Position numbers and translations under genes: made by a program
Assembly: GCA_022376465.1 (NCBI GenBank)
Contig: JACDTU010000012.1
Span: 310,001 to 374,000, forward strand
Length of the DNA stretch: 64,000 nt
Direction: 5' to 3'
Source of the DNA: Cubamyces lactineus
Lineage: Eukaryota; Basidiomycota; Agaricomycetes; Polyporales; Polyporaceae
The notes under the pieces: generated by a model
Seen by the model: the letters and a program-made list of their open reading frames with translations, nothing else
Databases searched by the model: none
What the model was told of the DNA's origin: nothing
Part shown: one piece after another, positions 13,856-26,668 of the stretch
Layout: every line of letters begins with the position of its first letter
How positions within the stretch are numbered: position 1 is the first letter of the stretch

Positions 13856-15512
13856 TCACAGCTCCGCCCAGCCTCCGTTCGAATCTTCTGGGCTCCCAAC
13901 CAACGCGAGCACAAACACCAGCACGCTCGCGCCGACCCGCATGCCCAATCCACGGTACAGCTGTCCGATCCCACTATGCCTCAGCCAGCTCTCGCTCTCC
14001 TCCGCACCGTCGTCCTCTCTATGCGCGGCCCCGCTTTCCCTAGCCTTGCCCTTCGCGCCCTCGCTCCGTCGCCGGCGCCTCCTGTGTGGCTTGAGCGGCA
14101 GATCCGAACGCTCCTCCGTGAGGATGTGCCAGAACGCGTCGACCATGCCGTTGTACGGCGCGGGCCGGATTTCCACGCACGCCTTGGGCGGACGCGCGCT
14201 GCCGCGCGTCTGCACCTGCAGGCGGCGACGGACGGTCTCGAACGGAAGCAGCACGAGAGAGCCCGCGATGCCTCCCAGGAGCTCCGCGATGTTCCATTGC
14301 ACGGGGTGCGTCTCTGGCGAGATGTGCGCGCCAAGTCCGACGTGCGCGGCGACGAGTCCAGGTAGCGTAAGCGGCACGAGCGCGTGCAGTGTGCAGTCGA
14401 GTAGAGTTGGGATGAGGAGATGAGGGTGCAGATAGATGCCGCGCACTCCGCCCTCCTGCGCGAGGATCTGTCGGAGCGCATCTAGCGGACCTGAGTAGGT
14501 CCGGTGTCGCGGCACGGAGGACTGCACGATGAGACGGGTGCGGATGAGGTCAAGCGGGGATAGGATGAACCCGGTAAGGACTTGCGAGGCGACCGGGAGG
14601 AGAACGGACGTCGAGCCCAGAGAGGACAGCGAGGGCGAAAAGGGGGAGAACACGGACTGCAAGACAGAGTACACGAGCGGCTGGAGAGCGGACGTTAGTG
14701 CGTTATGCACAGCAGTGGTTAGCAAACCTGCGGCGCGAGAGCGAGGACGAAGTCAGCGTTCCGTCGTGGCCATAGAGACCGCCGAGCGTTGCGTAAGACG
14801 CACCCTTCCACAGCGCGAGCCAGCCCTCCGCTCTGAAGCCCGCGAGCCGCTTCATCATCCCCCATGTCCCGTCCGCACTTCCGACTGGGATTACATACTC
14901 GGGCTGGGTTCCCTCTTCGAGCACCGACTGTCGGATGATGTACCCATGCTCGTCCGCAGGGCGAGGTGGCTTAGGGGGCTTTTCGGCAGTCGGGTCCGCG
15001 AAATACGAGTCGTTCTCATTCGACGAGTCGCTCAGCTGTAAATACCCACAGAAAGGGAATCACGCTTGACATTAATGAAACGCTACTGGGGTGCGAACAA
15101 CTGTGTGACAACATACCTCCGCCTCGTCGTCAATGACCTCTGCACCGGAACCCTCAAGTGGAAGGTCACCGGTATCTCGCGGAACCCATTGCACTTGCAG
15201 CAACGTCTTACCGACCTCCCATGGCTGCGCGATCGCGTTCGTAGCGTATTGCAAGAGCAGTGCAGCTAGTAGCTCTTTGGCGAGTGACGCAATGTCCAGA
15301 CCAGAGTCGTCTCCAGTGAGCGACGAGGAAAGCTCAAAGAGCGGGTTCGGTGCTGTCCGCGTGGACCATTGATTCGACGAAGATGGACCGGAGACAGGTG
15401 GGTTGACGGCAGAAGAGGAGTTATCCTGCGCGAGAGCGGGTGGGATGAATGACCAGGTGTTGGAGGGTGGGACGTAGAGGTCGCGCAGCGATGCTGGAGT
15501 GGGAGAGGCCAT
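13856..15512 (-). CDS. UGO1: Mitochondrial fusion and transport protein Ugo1
   Basis: Three exons: 15512-15117, 15035-14804 and 14727-13856; 499 aa. Ugo1 is an outer-membrane member of the mitochondrial carrier superfamily that links Fzo1 and Mgm1 during fusion. Carrier-like features are the segment QPWEVGKTLLQVQW (near residue 105) and SPLDLIRTRLIVQS, a PxD/E-x-x-[RK]x[RK]-type motif, followed by LLPFETVRRRLQVQ. The N-terminal region is low-complexity, as in fungal Ugo1. The exon 2-3 join reads LWKGLLTTAVHNALTSALQP, which fits the family across the splice. A basic insert (HRRRRRR..) precedes the last hydrophobic segment. An in-frame ATG 12 nt upstream would add 4 residues. Confidence 0.88.
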
Positions 15513-15836
15513 GATAGCGACCACAGCTTAGGGCCAGACAGGGGAACGAGAGAGTGCTGGAGAGTTAGAGGTGGAGAGCGGGAAACATGAGCATGCCTGC
15601 AGTGTGCAGAAGCAGAGGCAGCGGAAGTCCAGAACGAGTCGAGCGAATTCGAATACACGCGTCCGTCCGGCGACCTCATTGTTTGTCGCTGTTTACGCGT
15701 CGGTGTCCCAGTAGATCCTTCCTCGCAAGTCGTCTTGTGTTGTACCGGCACAAGTAGGTCCAAGTTCCATGTAGATAATCAAAAGCTAATGTCCAAAATA
15801 CCCTCGCAGTATACAGAGCCTCGCTCATACCCTCGC

Positions 15837-18800
15837 TCACCACTCACAATCCGCCCGCCGCCTCAGCACCTGCTGCACCTCCTCCCTTGGGAGCTCGCAC
15901 ACGCCCACGCTCTCTAGCATCACCTCCTCCCACTCTGCATCCGGCATCGTGCCGAACGTCGTCATCTCTACCCTCTCCCACCACTCCGCACCCTCGCCAG
16001 CGAGCAAACGCGCGGCCTGCAAGTACGCGCGCCATGGCGCCTCGACGCGCGCGCGCTCCTCCTTGAGCGCAGTGCGCGCAGTCTCAATCCACAGCTCAGC
16101 CTCGGCGAGGACAGTCTTGCCCTCCCCAATAGTCGCGCGGGCGCGTCCGCGGTAGAGGATTTGCCGTTGGAGAAGGTGTGTGGCGAGTCGGGAGGCGATC
16201 CGTCGGTAGAGCGAGGTTGAGGTCGTGCGCGGAAGCGTCCCTCGGAGGAAGGTGAGGTGAGAGGAGAGAAGCGCCAGCGGACCGAGCAACGTCTGGGCAA
16301 GCGCGATGTCATCCGATGTTTCCGCGTTGATAGCGGGTGTTGTATGCCTATTGAACGGTCAGTAGAAGGTAAGGATGCTATGAGAAGGTGAACGAACGTA
16401 GAGCCACCCTGGAGGTGCGCCTTCAGACCCGCTTCGACTTCCCCAGTCACGCATTGCACGATCATCTCTTCCGCCCTGTCGACCAGCGCATGGTAGTGCC
16501 GTACAAGCTCCTCGAATATGGTTCCTTCTGGAGGCTCGTCTTCGTTCTGTCGTGGGTTGGGCAACGACGATACAGACTCCGCCTTCGTGCGCAGGTTCGC
16601 CCGATGGTTGATCTCCGCCCACAGCTCCAGGAAGAACTTCGTGCTTAGGCATCAGCGCAAGTTGCATATGACGCAGAAGACACTCTGAATGCTCACCAGA
16701 TCCTCGCCCCAAACTTCCATCGCCTTCGCGACATACTTCGCACTCACCAGCGCCTTGCACAACCGCTGGACGCCCTCCACTCCAGCCGTGAGCCTGCGAG
16801 AGTCGCCGCCACGTCCATCTCCCGACCCCAGAGCACCCGGAACCGCACGCATGATACTGGACGACAGCGTTTCGAACGCATCGAGCGAGGACGAGATGCG
16901 CGCATGGTACGACTCGAGTAGAGGCAGCTGCACAACGATGAGGAAGCGCGTGCGCTGCGGGTACTGAGGGAGGGGCGAGTAACGATCTAGACGGCAGCGG
17001 TAGGGTAAGGGGTGATGTACGCTATGGACGCCATTAAATGAGACGTACCGGTGACTTGCTCTACTAGAGCTTTGACGCGACGCGCCGAGTTTGTGGGACG
17101 AAGTTCACGCTCAGCAGCCCGCACGTCGCCGTCCGCGTCATCGTCTTCGTCCGCAATAAGCCACGCATCCGGAGAGCTGATGATCTCGAGGTACTGGTCC
17201 ATTGCGACTGCCAAACAGATGGTTGGTGTCCGCCGCTCGCGAGTGTGCGAGCGTAGAGTACTCACACTTTCGTTCTCCTTCCACCCAGGCCTCGAACCAC
17301 TCCTTGCGTCCCAGGATGACCTCGCTGATTCCTTCCCATCGAGGCTCCTTGTCATCTTCCGCGTTCGCCACGGCGGTGGTTCCCGGAAGGTCAAACCCTT
17401 CGTCCCGGAGCGCGGTATCGAACGCAAGCGCCTGGTAGATTGTGTGTGCGAGGATGGGCGGGTGCGCAAGCAGTGCAGGTATTGTCCGCCTCAGTTTGCG
17501 CTCGAGCATCGGGAGGAGTTGAAGGGTAAATTCGCGCTGTTCCGCGCATACAACTTAGCATTGTCTACTTCACTTCACATATGAGAGCGTACCCAGGCGT
17601 TGACAGACTTGTATTCGGTCTGAGCGAGGAGGCTTTGTATGATTGACTCCATGAACGGCCGATGCTCGTGCGACTCATTGACAACATGCGTGAAGTACCA
17701 TTCGGGCTGCATACGTTCGATTAGGCCAGATAGACCAACCTCAAAATCAAGGATACCGACCTTATCGAGTCGGTTTGTTTGCCGAGTACCCTCGAAGTGG
17801 TACTTGAATCTGAGTGCGATGGGCTGCACTAATGCTTGGATAGCATACAACCCCTCTCTGGCAACACCCTTGTGCTTCTCTGAATCACGAATCTTCTTGC
17901 CACTACAGGTCGTATCTTGTCAGCAATGACCACATCACAGCATAGGGAATACGTACATGGTCTGAAGGGACAGTAAGTCAGCGAAAGCCTTCTCAAACGC
18001 TCGTCGACTGTCTGGCTCGGCGGCAGCATAGTCGACCTTCAACGGCCATTTTAGCTTCTCTGCGGCCTCAATCAACCTCCTGCAGTGCAGAGTACTAAGT
18101 ACGGTGGGGCCACATATACAATAAGAGGCTTACGTTGAGAGTACACCCTTGATATCCCGCCACGTCTGCTCGAGAACACCTGCAAGGAAGCCAAGGAGGT
18201 GCAGGTCCGGCTGGCTCGCCACCGCTTCCACCTTTGTACACGCCACCTCAACAGAGGTGATAAAGGCCTGCAGGCCTTCGTACTCCGATACGGATACTGT
18301 ACTCGAGCTGCGCACTTGCTCGACCGCCTTCTCACTGCATGTATGAAGTACCTTAGTATCATTTCATGTATGGCTAACAGTGTAGCAGAAGACTTGCGCA
18401 CCTGAGCTTCAGCGCATGCTCGACCACCTGCACATACCCCTTCACGCTCTCTAGCTCCTTCAAGCTCCTATGCAGCGCCTCGAGATCCTCAAGGAGCGTA
18501 GGCTTGCTGTCCGGTTCCCCCAGGGACGACACGAGCTCGTCCGACAGGAACGAGAGCTCATCCGCGAGCGAATGTCGGAGAAGTGAGAGCTCCTGCGCAG
18601 TGTGGAGGTGTTCCGCTGCCTTAGCGCGGGTGGCTTCTATGGCAGCGTCGAGTGAGGACTGGGAGTGCGCGAGCTGAGCTAAGGCGGTAGGCGGTCAGAC
18701 GTGCTCTACCGTTGCACGTACACGTAACAGAGAGTTCGCGCACCTTGGTGTCCAACTCCTCCAGCTGTTTGCGACTTTGCTCTACGAGTTCATCGAGGTC

Positions 18801-18920
18801 AGGACCGTGCTCGAGATCATCCACGGATTTGTAGGTCGCGTTGAGGTATGCGAGCGCGCGGTCGTTGGATTCTTGGACGCTAGGGGGCTGAAGGAGGCTC
18901 CTGATCTCGGCCGAAGACAT
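15837..18920 (-). CDS. RINT1: RINT-1/TIP20 family ER-Golgi tethering protein
   Basis: Ten exons: 18920-18744, 18673-18402, 18334-18134, 18079-17957, 17902-17593, 17536-17266, 17207-17049, 16986-16697, 16636-16398 and 16347-15837; 850 aa. The family subunit of the Dsl1/NRZ complex captures Golgi-derived COPI vesicles at the ER. The N-terminus is helical with heptad character (LDELVEQSRKQLEELDTK). The middle includes RFKYHFEGTRQTNRLDK and EWYFTHV, and the C-terminal half has YQALAFDTALRD, SLDAFETLSSSIMRAVPG and FFLELWAEINHRA, all typical of the RINT1/TIP20 domain. The exon 9 donor is GTTCGT. All phases close and the stop lies at 15837-15839. Secure family call; individual acceptors such as AAG at exon 9 are less certain. 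Confidence 0.9.
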
Positions 18921-19168
18921 GGTGATATGTGCGCAAGTCTCGGAAGTTCAGAACATATACAGCAGAGAGTACACCTGAGGGTGATTGGGATGGTGGCTGA
19001 GAGGGTGAACGTGTAAAGGAGGCGCGTGTGATCGCGGTGACGTTGTCCGCAAGCGCGTCTCGGTCTGGCTCAAGGTCTGGCTCGATCCTGGATGCAACTC
19101 TCACTCGTACAACAACCTACAAAGTACCTAGATACAACTTCTCTACAGCTTGTGACCAGACCTCTCTC

Positions 19169-20282
19169 CTACAGCTTGCCTTCTGCCTTCTGCTTCTCAA
19201 CCCACTGGATTACCTCGTCCCAGCTCTTCACCCGCGTAAGCGGCGCGCCCTCGGGCACCACCACCTTCTCCTCTTTCCAGAACTCCCGCCCACCCTCGCG
19301 CTTCAGCTTCTCCTCGAAGCTCACCTCCTTCTTGACGTCGCCATAGTGCGCGGCACGCTGGTTCCATGAGTAGTCTCCGAACAGCAGCACGGGCACTGGC
19401 GGGTCCGCTTGTACGCACTTCAGCGCGTTCTCTACCGAGTCGTCGACGATGAACTTCGCGCCGATCTTGCGGCACACCTGCAGTGAATGCCAACATAGGT
19501 GAGTGGTCCTTGTTCGATATACCAGAGATACGCACGCCCGCCTTCGAGAGCTTCGTTACGAGCTCATGCTCGTCTGTAAGCGTCTCTTGCGACTGCCCGG
19601 TACAAATCATCGTATCGAACAGCCCAGGGAAGTTCCTCTCCAACCACGCCAGGCTCCTATCAAGCTCGCGCGTCTGGCGCGCGGTCACGACGACGAGGCG
19701 GTAGCCCATGTCCTTGAGCTTCGTGAGGGCCTCGCGCGCGCCTTCGACCGGCGGTGCCTTGTCGATGTAGTCCGTCTTCCAGAACTGCTCCACCTTCTCG
19801 ACCGTCTCGGTTGGGTTGCCCCAGTAGGGGTTCTATCGCGACCAGTATAAGCGTGGGGGTAAAGGTACCTGGGCAAGGTGAGGAAGGCGCACCATCCAGT
19901 AATAGTAATCTGGCGCGAGTCATGGTAAGCGATGTGTCGCGCAAGACACTGACATCATACTCACAGTAGAAGTCCTCTATCTTCATGTTCGTGCCATATG
20001 CCTTGTTGTGCCCTATCGCGATCCCTCATCAGCCTCTCCCCCTGCGCTACTGTCGACTTCGAAGAAGGAAGCGCGCTCACATTCCGCGACGACTTCGTTC
20101 GTCTGGCTGAGTACGTCGTCCATGTCCACCGCGATCACTGGCCTGTCCAGGTCGTGCACAAAGTCATCGAGGGCCGAGCCCGGCTTCGCAGTGCTCTTGG
20201 GGCCCGCAACAGCTCCAATGGAGGAATGTTCTCCGGGCGTGTAGGTGCCCTCGCCGCCTGCTTCGCGTTCGTTGAATGCCAT
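19169..20282 (-). CDS. HAD-like phosphatase / 5'-nucleotidase-like protein
   Basis: Five exons: 20282-20081, 20012-19965, 19909-19893 (17 nt), 19832-19536 and 19477-19169; 290 aa. HAD motif I is visible as AVDMDDVLSQTNE (nucleophile Asp in DMDDV), motif II as VVVTARQ (Thr) and the acidic motif IV as FIVDDS. The middle contains the aromatic run FYYYYYW followed by NPYWGNP, produced only when the 17-nt exon is included; that supports the model. The layout resembles fungal proteins related to 5'(3')-deoxyribonucleotidases, but the real substrate is unknown. No signal peptide or membrane segment, so probably cytosolic. Tandem downstream neighbour on the same strand: RINT1. Confidence 0.85.
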
Positions 20283-20776
20283 AATGGTTGTGGGCGAAGT
20301 CTCTTCCAGATGTCAGATATCCAAGGGTTGGGCGGGATGCGTAGCGATGAAAGATGGGAGATCCGTATATACAAGTACAGCTTAGAAGCCGACGTCAGAG
20401 CGACGATGCGATGCGGCGATGTGCGGTAGAGTTCAGCGTTGCAGGATTGACGGGCTCCCAGAAAAAGATCAGCCATTACAGGAAACGCGAGCACGTGCGT
20501 CGTGTCCTTGGTGGCGTCAACGACGCGTCGCGCGATCCCACATCGCGTCTTACCCTCTGCTCATTTTCAGCGTATGCGAATTGTCGTCTGCAGCACGACT
20601 GGTAGCGGTCGTAAGGATGTGTATTATAGATTACGTTACAATCTAGAAATAATGTCTTCAAAGGAACCACGCCCAGCCAAGTCAGCCGCATGTGTATGCC
20701 GACAGACTGTAATGTCGCCACAGGTACGTATACCCTCCACCGTTCCATTATGCGAACCCGCTCAACTCCCTCGCAA

Positions 20777-23649
20777 TCATGGACGGAGAAGCGACACCTT
20801 GAGAGGCAGCTCAGGGAACGTGCTCTCCTTGCCCGCCGTCGGGTACTGCACAGCGGCGAAGTTCCACGCGATGGGCTTGCCCGTCGGCTCGAACTTGAAG
20901 TGCTGCAGCAGGACACAGAGCACCGTTTCTGCGCAAGGGAGGTTGCACGATTAGCGCCGCACTCACAGGTTGTAGTAGAGGGAGGTATATGTTGGGGACT
21001 CACTGATCTCGACCTGTGCGAACTTGAAGCCACTACACCACATCGTCAACTCCGTGTCCGAACGGACAGAATGATGAGAACTTACATGCACGCGCGACCT
21101 CCTCCAATGAACGTCATCCTACCCACGCCCCAACCTCATCAGCAACCGCTACCTCACCACGACCAAAGCCCGCACCAAAAAAGAACACTCACAGGTTCGA
21201 ATATACCCCAGGCACGTGCGCGTCCTCGACCGCCTTCGGGAGGCCCTCAATCCAGCGCTCCGGCCGCCACTCATGCGCGTCCGGGCCCCAGAGCGCGCTA
21301 TTCCGGTTGCACCCATAGATATCCCCAACGACGCGCGTGCCCTTGGGCACGGCGATCGCGGGCATGAGCGTGCCGTCGAGGCCGCGGATGGGCTCAGAGA
21401 GCGGGAGGATAGTGTCCTTGGTCGTGCTGTTGGAAAGGTGCGGGCGCAGGCGCGGGTGGGAGGAATTTGGGTGAGCAAAGCGAGGGTGGGGGGATGGGGA
21501 GGAGTGGCTTACTCTCGGAAGACGGAGGCGACGCCGGGGAACCTGATTGACCGAGCATGTTTGTCAGTATGTACGCTCGTCATTCTTTGACCCAACAGGA
21601 GCGATGCTCAAGAACCTCCGGGACCGAAGAAGCGGCGCAATGTATGTCAGGGACCAACGGGTGAGGCCTTAGATCTACGGGCTCGTTATCCCCGCAGGAC
21701 GCCACCACAACACAGCATAGCTGCACGCCCACAACGTGCGCACACATCAACGCCATCACAACACACCCCACGCCGCCGGTACGGATACACATCAACAAGA
21801 AAACAAGAACGCACACTCTGAGAGTCTCGCGGCAGACGGCGTCGAGGTACGGCAGCTCCAGCAGGCGGTCAAAGTCGAGCGTGTCCCCGTGGCCCTCAAC
21901 TTCGATGGCGTGCGTGATCTCCTCGCGGAGGCGTTCTTGCGCGTCGGGCCGCTCAGCGAGGAGTTGGAGGATGCGAGCGAGCGAGTTCGCGGTGGTGTCC
22001 ATGCCGGCGAGGATCATCGTTCTGGTACATGGTGAGCGGGTGAAGCTATGTCAAGTTGACTGTGGTATGACTTACGAAACCTGGCCGATGAGCTCTTCGT
22101 CTTGCAGCTTGTCTTCCTGAGAGGCCATCATGTTCTCGCGCACTGTCAACGCAAGTAATTAGCACACAACTTCTCGTAACTAATTCAAAGCTGAGCCGCT
22201 CACGGAGGATGCTCATGATATCACGGCCCTCTCCGATTTGATGCTTGACCGCATCGTCGCCACGAGCAAGCGCTTCCTTCTTCTCGTTGAAGATGAGGAC
22301 CGAGCGCGCGTGGAGGATGTCCGAGATGTCCTTCAGCCGCTGGACGCTCGGAAGATGGACCATATCGAGCACGCGGCGGCGGAACGACGGCGTCCCGAAC
22401 TTCACTGCGATGGGCAGCAGCAACCGGAGCACGATCGACTTGGCCATCTGCGGGCTATTGGGGCGGGGCGCATCCGAAACGACGTACGAGTGGAGTCAGC
22501 GGGAGTTCCCTAACATGTCTCACGGAATAGGAGGGAGGGGGAAAGACGAAACACGTACAAGAGCTCCTTGACCGCGGTTGCGAAGTCGTCCGCGACGTCC
22601 TGCGTGAGCGGGTCGAACGAGTATCCGAGGCCTGCCTGGCCGAGCACCTCGAGCGTCGTCCGGCCCATCCAGGAGAGCATGTCGAGCTCCACGGCCGCGC
22701 CTTTCTCGTTCTGAGAGCCAGCCTGTACGCGCGACATGATCGCGTCGCGAGTCTACTCCCAATGCGCGGGACTGATCAGTACTGCGCGATCACTCCCGGG
22801 ACGGCCGCGCAAAAGGGGCGTGCGTACCTTGTGGATGATCTCGTAGAACAGAGGCGTCATATCGCGGAGGTGCTTCGTCGAGAACACCGGGTTGAGCATC
22901 TTGCGCTGCCTCCGGTGCTGTTCACCTGTCGAAGATGCCAGGCAGCACATGTGAGCACCACCCTCATTCCCGGAACGAGCAGTCAAGGTTCTCCAGAATG
23001 CGCAAGTGAATATCGACCTACCCAATGTGCCGAGAAGTCCGGGGCCGAGGAGAATCCGCATACTCCTGCAAGGCCACGCAGCGGGCACGAGTCAGTCATC
23101 TGGCAATACACCGATGCCACAACTCCAAACGGCGAAAATTCTCGCCGGTTGTGCCACACTTACAAGACGGGTTCCTCATAAATGTCTTGTTCCTTGATGA
23201 ACACGGTGTGCAAAGCCTTGGGGTCGTGTGTGATCAGCCACTTCGCCTGCAAACCGAATATGGGCGATCAGTATCCGTTCATGGGAGCGCATCGGCATCG
23301 TGGTCGGACGTCCGTACGTTGAACAGGCCACGGATGATTGCTACGCGGCCGTACTTGTTCATGAGCTCGTCGCGCCATTCCCAGCAGTGGCGGCCCATGA
23401 ACTGCTTCACATTGCCTAAACGGAGCGTGCGCCGCCACGTTATGAGCATGTCCATGCAAGTCCCCGGGACCAATCGTGCGCACCAGTCCACAGAGAGCCC
23501 GTCGGAGGCCCCGGGATGTTGTCCAGCGCCGTCCTGACCACGAAGGGCCGGACGAACGTCCATGCTACATAGAGGAACAGGGCCGCAAGCACAGCCTGCG
23601 GCAATGTCATGTTGTCCAGGAATGCCAGCGCCATTGCCGACGGTGTCAA
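20777..23649 (-). CDS. Cytochrome P450 monooxygenase
   Basis: Fourteen exons: 23649-23484, 23415-23318, 23246-23164, 23065-23022, 22925-22828, 22752-22559, 22454-22204, 22142-22076, 22021-21815, 21542-21513, 21426-21193, 21118-21086, 21032-21004 and 20928-20777; 561 aa. It has an N-terminal membrane anchor (AVLAALFLYVAWTFV) and the proline-rich hinge IPGPP. The I-helix motif AGMDTT is near residue 338, ETLR (ExxR) near 399, RPERW near 468 and the haem loop FIGGGRACIGFKFA near 494, with the Cys ligand near 500. So it is an ER-bound haem monooxygenase, apparently intact. Intron 9 (about 270 nt) is far longer than the others. A start at the second Met (23634) is equally possible. Substrate unknown; no biosynthetic cluster is visible around it. 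Confidence 0.9.
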
Positions 23650-25784
23650 GCAACGGCTAGTACGTTCAGGTGGTACTCAAGATGTGTACAAGGTCGGAGT
23701 ACTCGGGGCTAGGGAACGCTGGCTTGAAGGGTACCGGTGCCGACGCTAGATAGAGAACGGGCTTAGACCCTGGCGGAACCGGATGCGGATACGAAGGGAA
23801 GGAGGGGCGAGGGATTTCGATAGGCGCGACACGGATCGTGAGGAGGTGTATATATACGATCACCAAGACCTGGATGAGATCTTGCGACTCGCGAGGAGAG
23901 GGGGCGGAGTCTGTCCCGGCGAGACTGATCACCGAGGGTGGCCGGCTGGGCCTGCCATTGCATACGGCAAACGCGTCACGACGACCGATTGAAAATATCG
24001 GACTCGGAGGGGAAAGAGGAGAGATCTGCGCGTTTAACATCATGCTCTCGGCAACCGAGAGACACCGTCCCTTTGGCACTGAGGCCCGGACGGCGGAATA
24101 CGCACGTACACGTAAAGCCAGGCTTCAGGGTGTGGACGCACCGGAAGAGCGTAGGCCGCTACAGTAAGCTTTCCCAAGGCAATGGAGTCCCATGTCGATT
24201 CTCGAAGAAGCTGAGGATAGCGTGAGCGCTGGTGATGGGCGTCGGCGCGGTACGTGCTGTCCATGGCCATGGGTTCCTGCCACTTGGTTGCAACTCTCAG
24301 CCGCTGCATGCAATTGCCTGGTTTCGATGCGATCGGTGTGCGATCTTGCCCCATGTTGCCTATACCCATCATCCCAAACCAAACCCCCCCTCGACGTCTT
24401 GCACATCCCAAGAGATACATTGCATCCGGTCCCGTCCTCCGTCGACGTCAGCGACCCAACGCACAACACCCGCTGTCGAAAACGCGCGCGTCCTCGCTGG
24501 CCCGGAGGAGTCTATCGTCCGACCGCGATATCTGCAAAGAAGCACGGAAACGTGGAAACGAGGCGCCGCTGCGCTCTCACCACGGACGCTCCCTATCCTA
24601 GTACCAATCATCCGCCCAAAAAATGCGCCATCCCTGGCCCCTCCCCTCTCTTCACCCGTGCCTGAGATCTGGGAGCGTCAGAGCATCAGAGCGACGTCCG
24701 TGTCGCCGACCGGGCACCTCTTGAGCCTGAGCCTAAGCCTGCAGTCGAGCGTTATCACGAGGATCCACCGGTCACTATGCTGAGACGCGTGTCGTCGTCG
24801 CGCCCCCTCGCGCCCCCTGCTCCTGGATCCCAACGAACGCATGGAAAAGCATGGACGAGACCGAATTTGAAGCGCCAAAACACGAACGGAACGCGAGGTC
24901 GCATACTGTACACAGGGGCTTCCGGTTTGACCGCCCAAACCGCGGCGCAGACAGACGCCACAACCGCATCGCCCTCCGCTGAGTCCAAACTGAGTCTGAC
25001 TGCGGGTCTCGGGTCTCGGGGATCTTCTGCTGTCAGCTATAGATCCCGGGCCCGCGGGCTGGCTGCATTGATATCATATTGGTGCCGGGGCCGGCGGCTG
25101 CATCTCCGTCCATTCATCACGCTACAAAACCAACTAACCAAGTCTTCGTGCATGGAACTTGGAAGTGCCCATTGGTACGAGGGACGTTCCGCACTCGCAG
25201 CCTTTCGAAATCTACTCCCCAGTCCCGTGACTTGGGAGTGCGTTTGGATGCTATAGCTATAGCGCTTCACATTTGCATGCTCAAGTTGAGATCAACTCCA
25301 TTCAAGAAGAATCCGGTACCGATGACCACAGCGCCGAAGTCAACTTATACAAGTTCGCAGACGCCTCGAGCACGGCCGGGATAATCAAACCCCTCTGATG
25401 ATTGAGCATTTGAATGGTCATCGAGACTCGGGGTGAATGTGTGAGCTAAGGTATGACGTTTCCGCGCGGTCTTCACAGTCATCCCGCACATTGAATGGGC
25501 GAGGCCGCGTCTATATGCGCTCCCCTGGGCGCGATACTCAAGTCGTGTTATGGAGCATCCGGCGTTCATCGTACCGGGCGGCTTGACACCATGAGCATCG
25601 AGCATGCCTAATTCTCTTGCATGGAACGTTCGTTATATATTCATTCGTTACATCACGTATAGATCTGGGAGCGCTGTTGGGGCGACATGTATAAGCAACT
25701 CATCGCGTTCAGAGCAAACGACTCGACTTGCCCATGCCATGACGCTCCTGTGCGTTACGAAGTGGGGTCCTGCGCGCTCCCCAC
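23650..25784. other. Intergenic region upstream of the P450 and downstream of the carbonic anhydrase
   Basis: No supported gene. It should hold the P450 promoter (right of 23649) and the carbonic anhydrase 3' UTR. Open frames around 23.8-25.4 kb have no recognisable domains and overlap in conflicting frames. Confidence 0.4.
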
Positions 25785-26579
25785 TCACACAATTCTGTGA
25801 ATCTAGAAACGCAATACACTCCATCAGCACACCGCCCACATCCACACCGCCCACAATCCACAGAACCGCTCACCTTGCCGGTCTCGACATCGTACACCCA
25901 CCCGGTCACCTTCGTCCCGGGGAGCACGAGCGGGTTCTCCTGGAGGAACTTGACGTCCTCCTTCACGCTCTCCTCGAGGTTCTGGAACTCGAGGAAGTCG
26001 ATCTCGTCGACGGCGCTCGCGAGCGCCTCGTTGCCAGGGTCGCTCTCCTTGACGAGCGTGCGGAGCTTGGGCGTGTCGAACGTGACCATGCCGCAGCCCG
26101 TGTGGTGGAATACGGCGATCTCGCGCGTGCCGAGCAGGCGCTGCGAGATGATGATCGACCGCAGGGCCTCTTTGCTGTGAATGCGCGGCGCGGGGAAAAC
26201 GGGCGCGTGATGAGCCTTGGACGTCAGACAGGACGTAAGGGACGGGAACGTACGCGACGCCGCCTGCGTTGCGGACGATGTGCGCTTCACCTTCCTTGAT
26301 GCCTAGGTAAGCATACGGGCTATGACGCACTCAGCATCATCCACCACAAGCACAGTCCAGGGACAAATCTTACTTCAGGCGCGCGTCCATGCAGGTCACT
26401 ATTCAATGGATCGTCAGCACCGCGCTCCAGGCCCGTGTTCCACGGCAGGCGGTAGTGGTGCGAATATACCACTCACCTATAAGAAGCTTCTTCGACGGGG
26501 GCAGCGGCAAGTTGCCCTTGTCGCCAAAGGTGACGACGTACTCGTCGTTGGCCTTCGCGAAGTCCTCGTATGCAGACAT
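25785..26579 (-). CDS. Short beta-carbonic anhydrase
   Basis: Five exons: 26579-26477, 26398-26374, 26319-26254, 26174-25874 and 25802-25785; 170 aa. The zinc/catalytic motifs of beta-class enzymes are present: CMDAR (Cys ligand and the Asp-Arg dyad) near residue 37, and HHTGC (His and Cys ligands) near residue 92. HIVRNAGG lies between them. The short length and the end TGKIHRIV resemble the small clade of beta-carbonic anhydrases rather than yeast Nce103. It interconverts CO2 and bicarbonate, and no targeting signal is evident. The CMDAR motif depends on a 25-nt exon flanked by a GTGAGT and a GTAAGA donor; all phases close. A TATATAT element sits about 85 nt upstream of the ATG. Confidence 0.9.
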
Positions 26580-26661
26580 GTGCGAGTCGTGGTGCTGGTG
26601 CCGTTGCAGCTCGTGCGCGGGGTCTGGCTTGCGGTGCGCGTCGCTCAGCTCGGGGTTTTTC

Positions 26662-26668
26662 TATATAT
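26662..26668 (-). promoter_or_regulatory. TATA box of the carbonic anhydrase gene
   Basis: TATATAT about 85 nt upstream of the start codon in an otherwise GC-rich sequence. Position and composition fit a core promoter. Confidence 0.5.

Noticed and set aside
25604..26299. 231-codon plus-strand frame
   Set aside because: Antisense shadow of the carbonic anhydrase coding exons; the minus strand carries the real motifs (CMDAR, HTGC).
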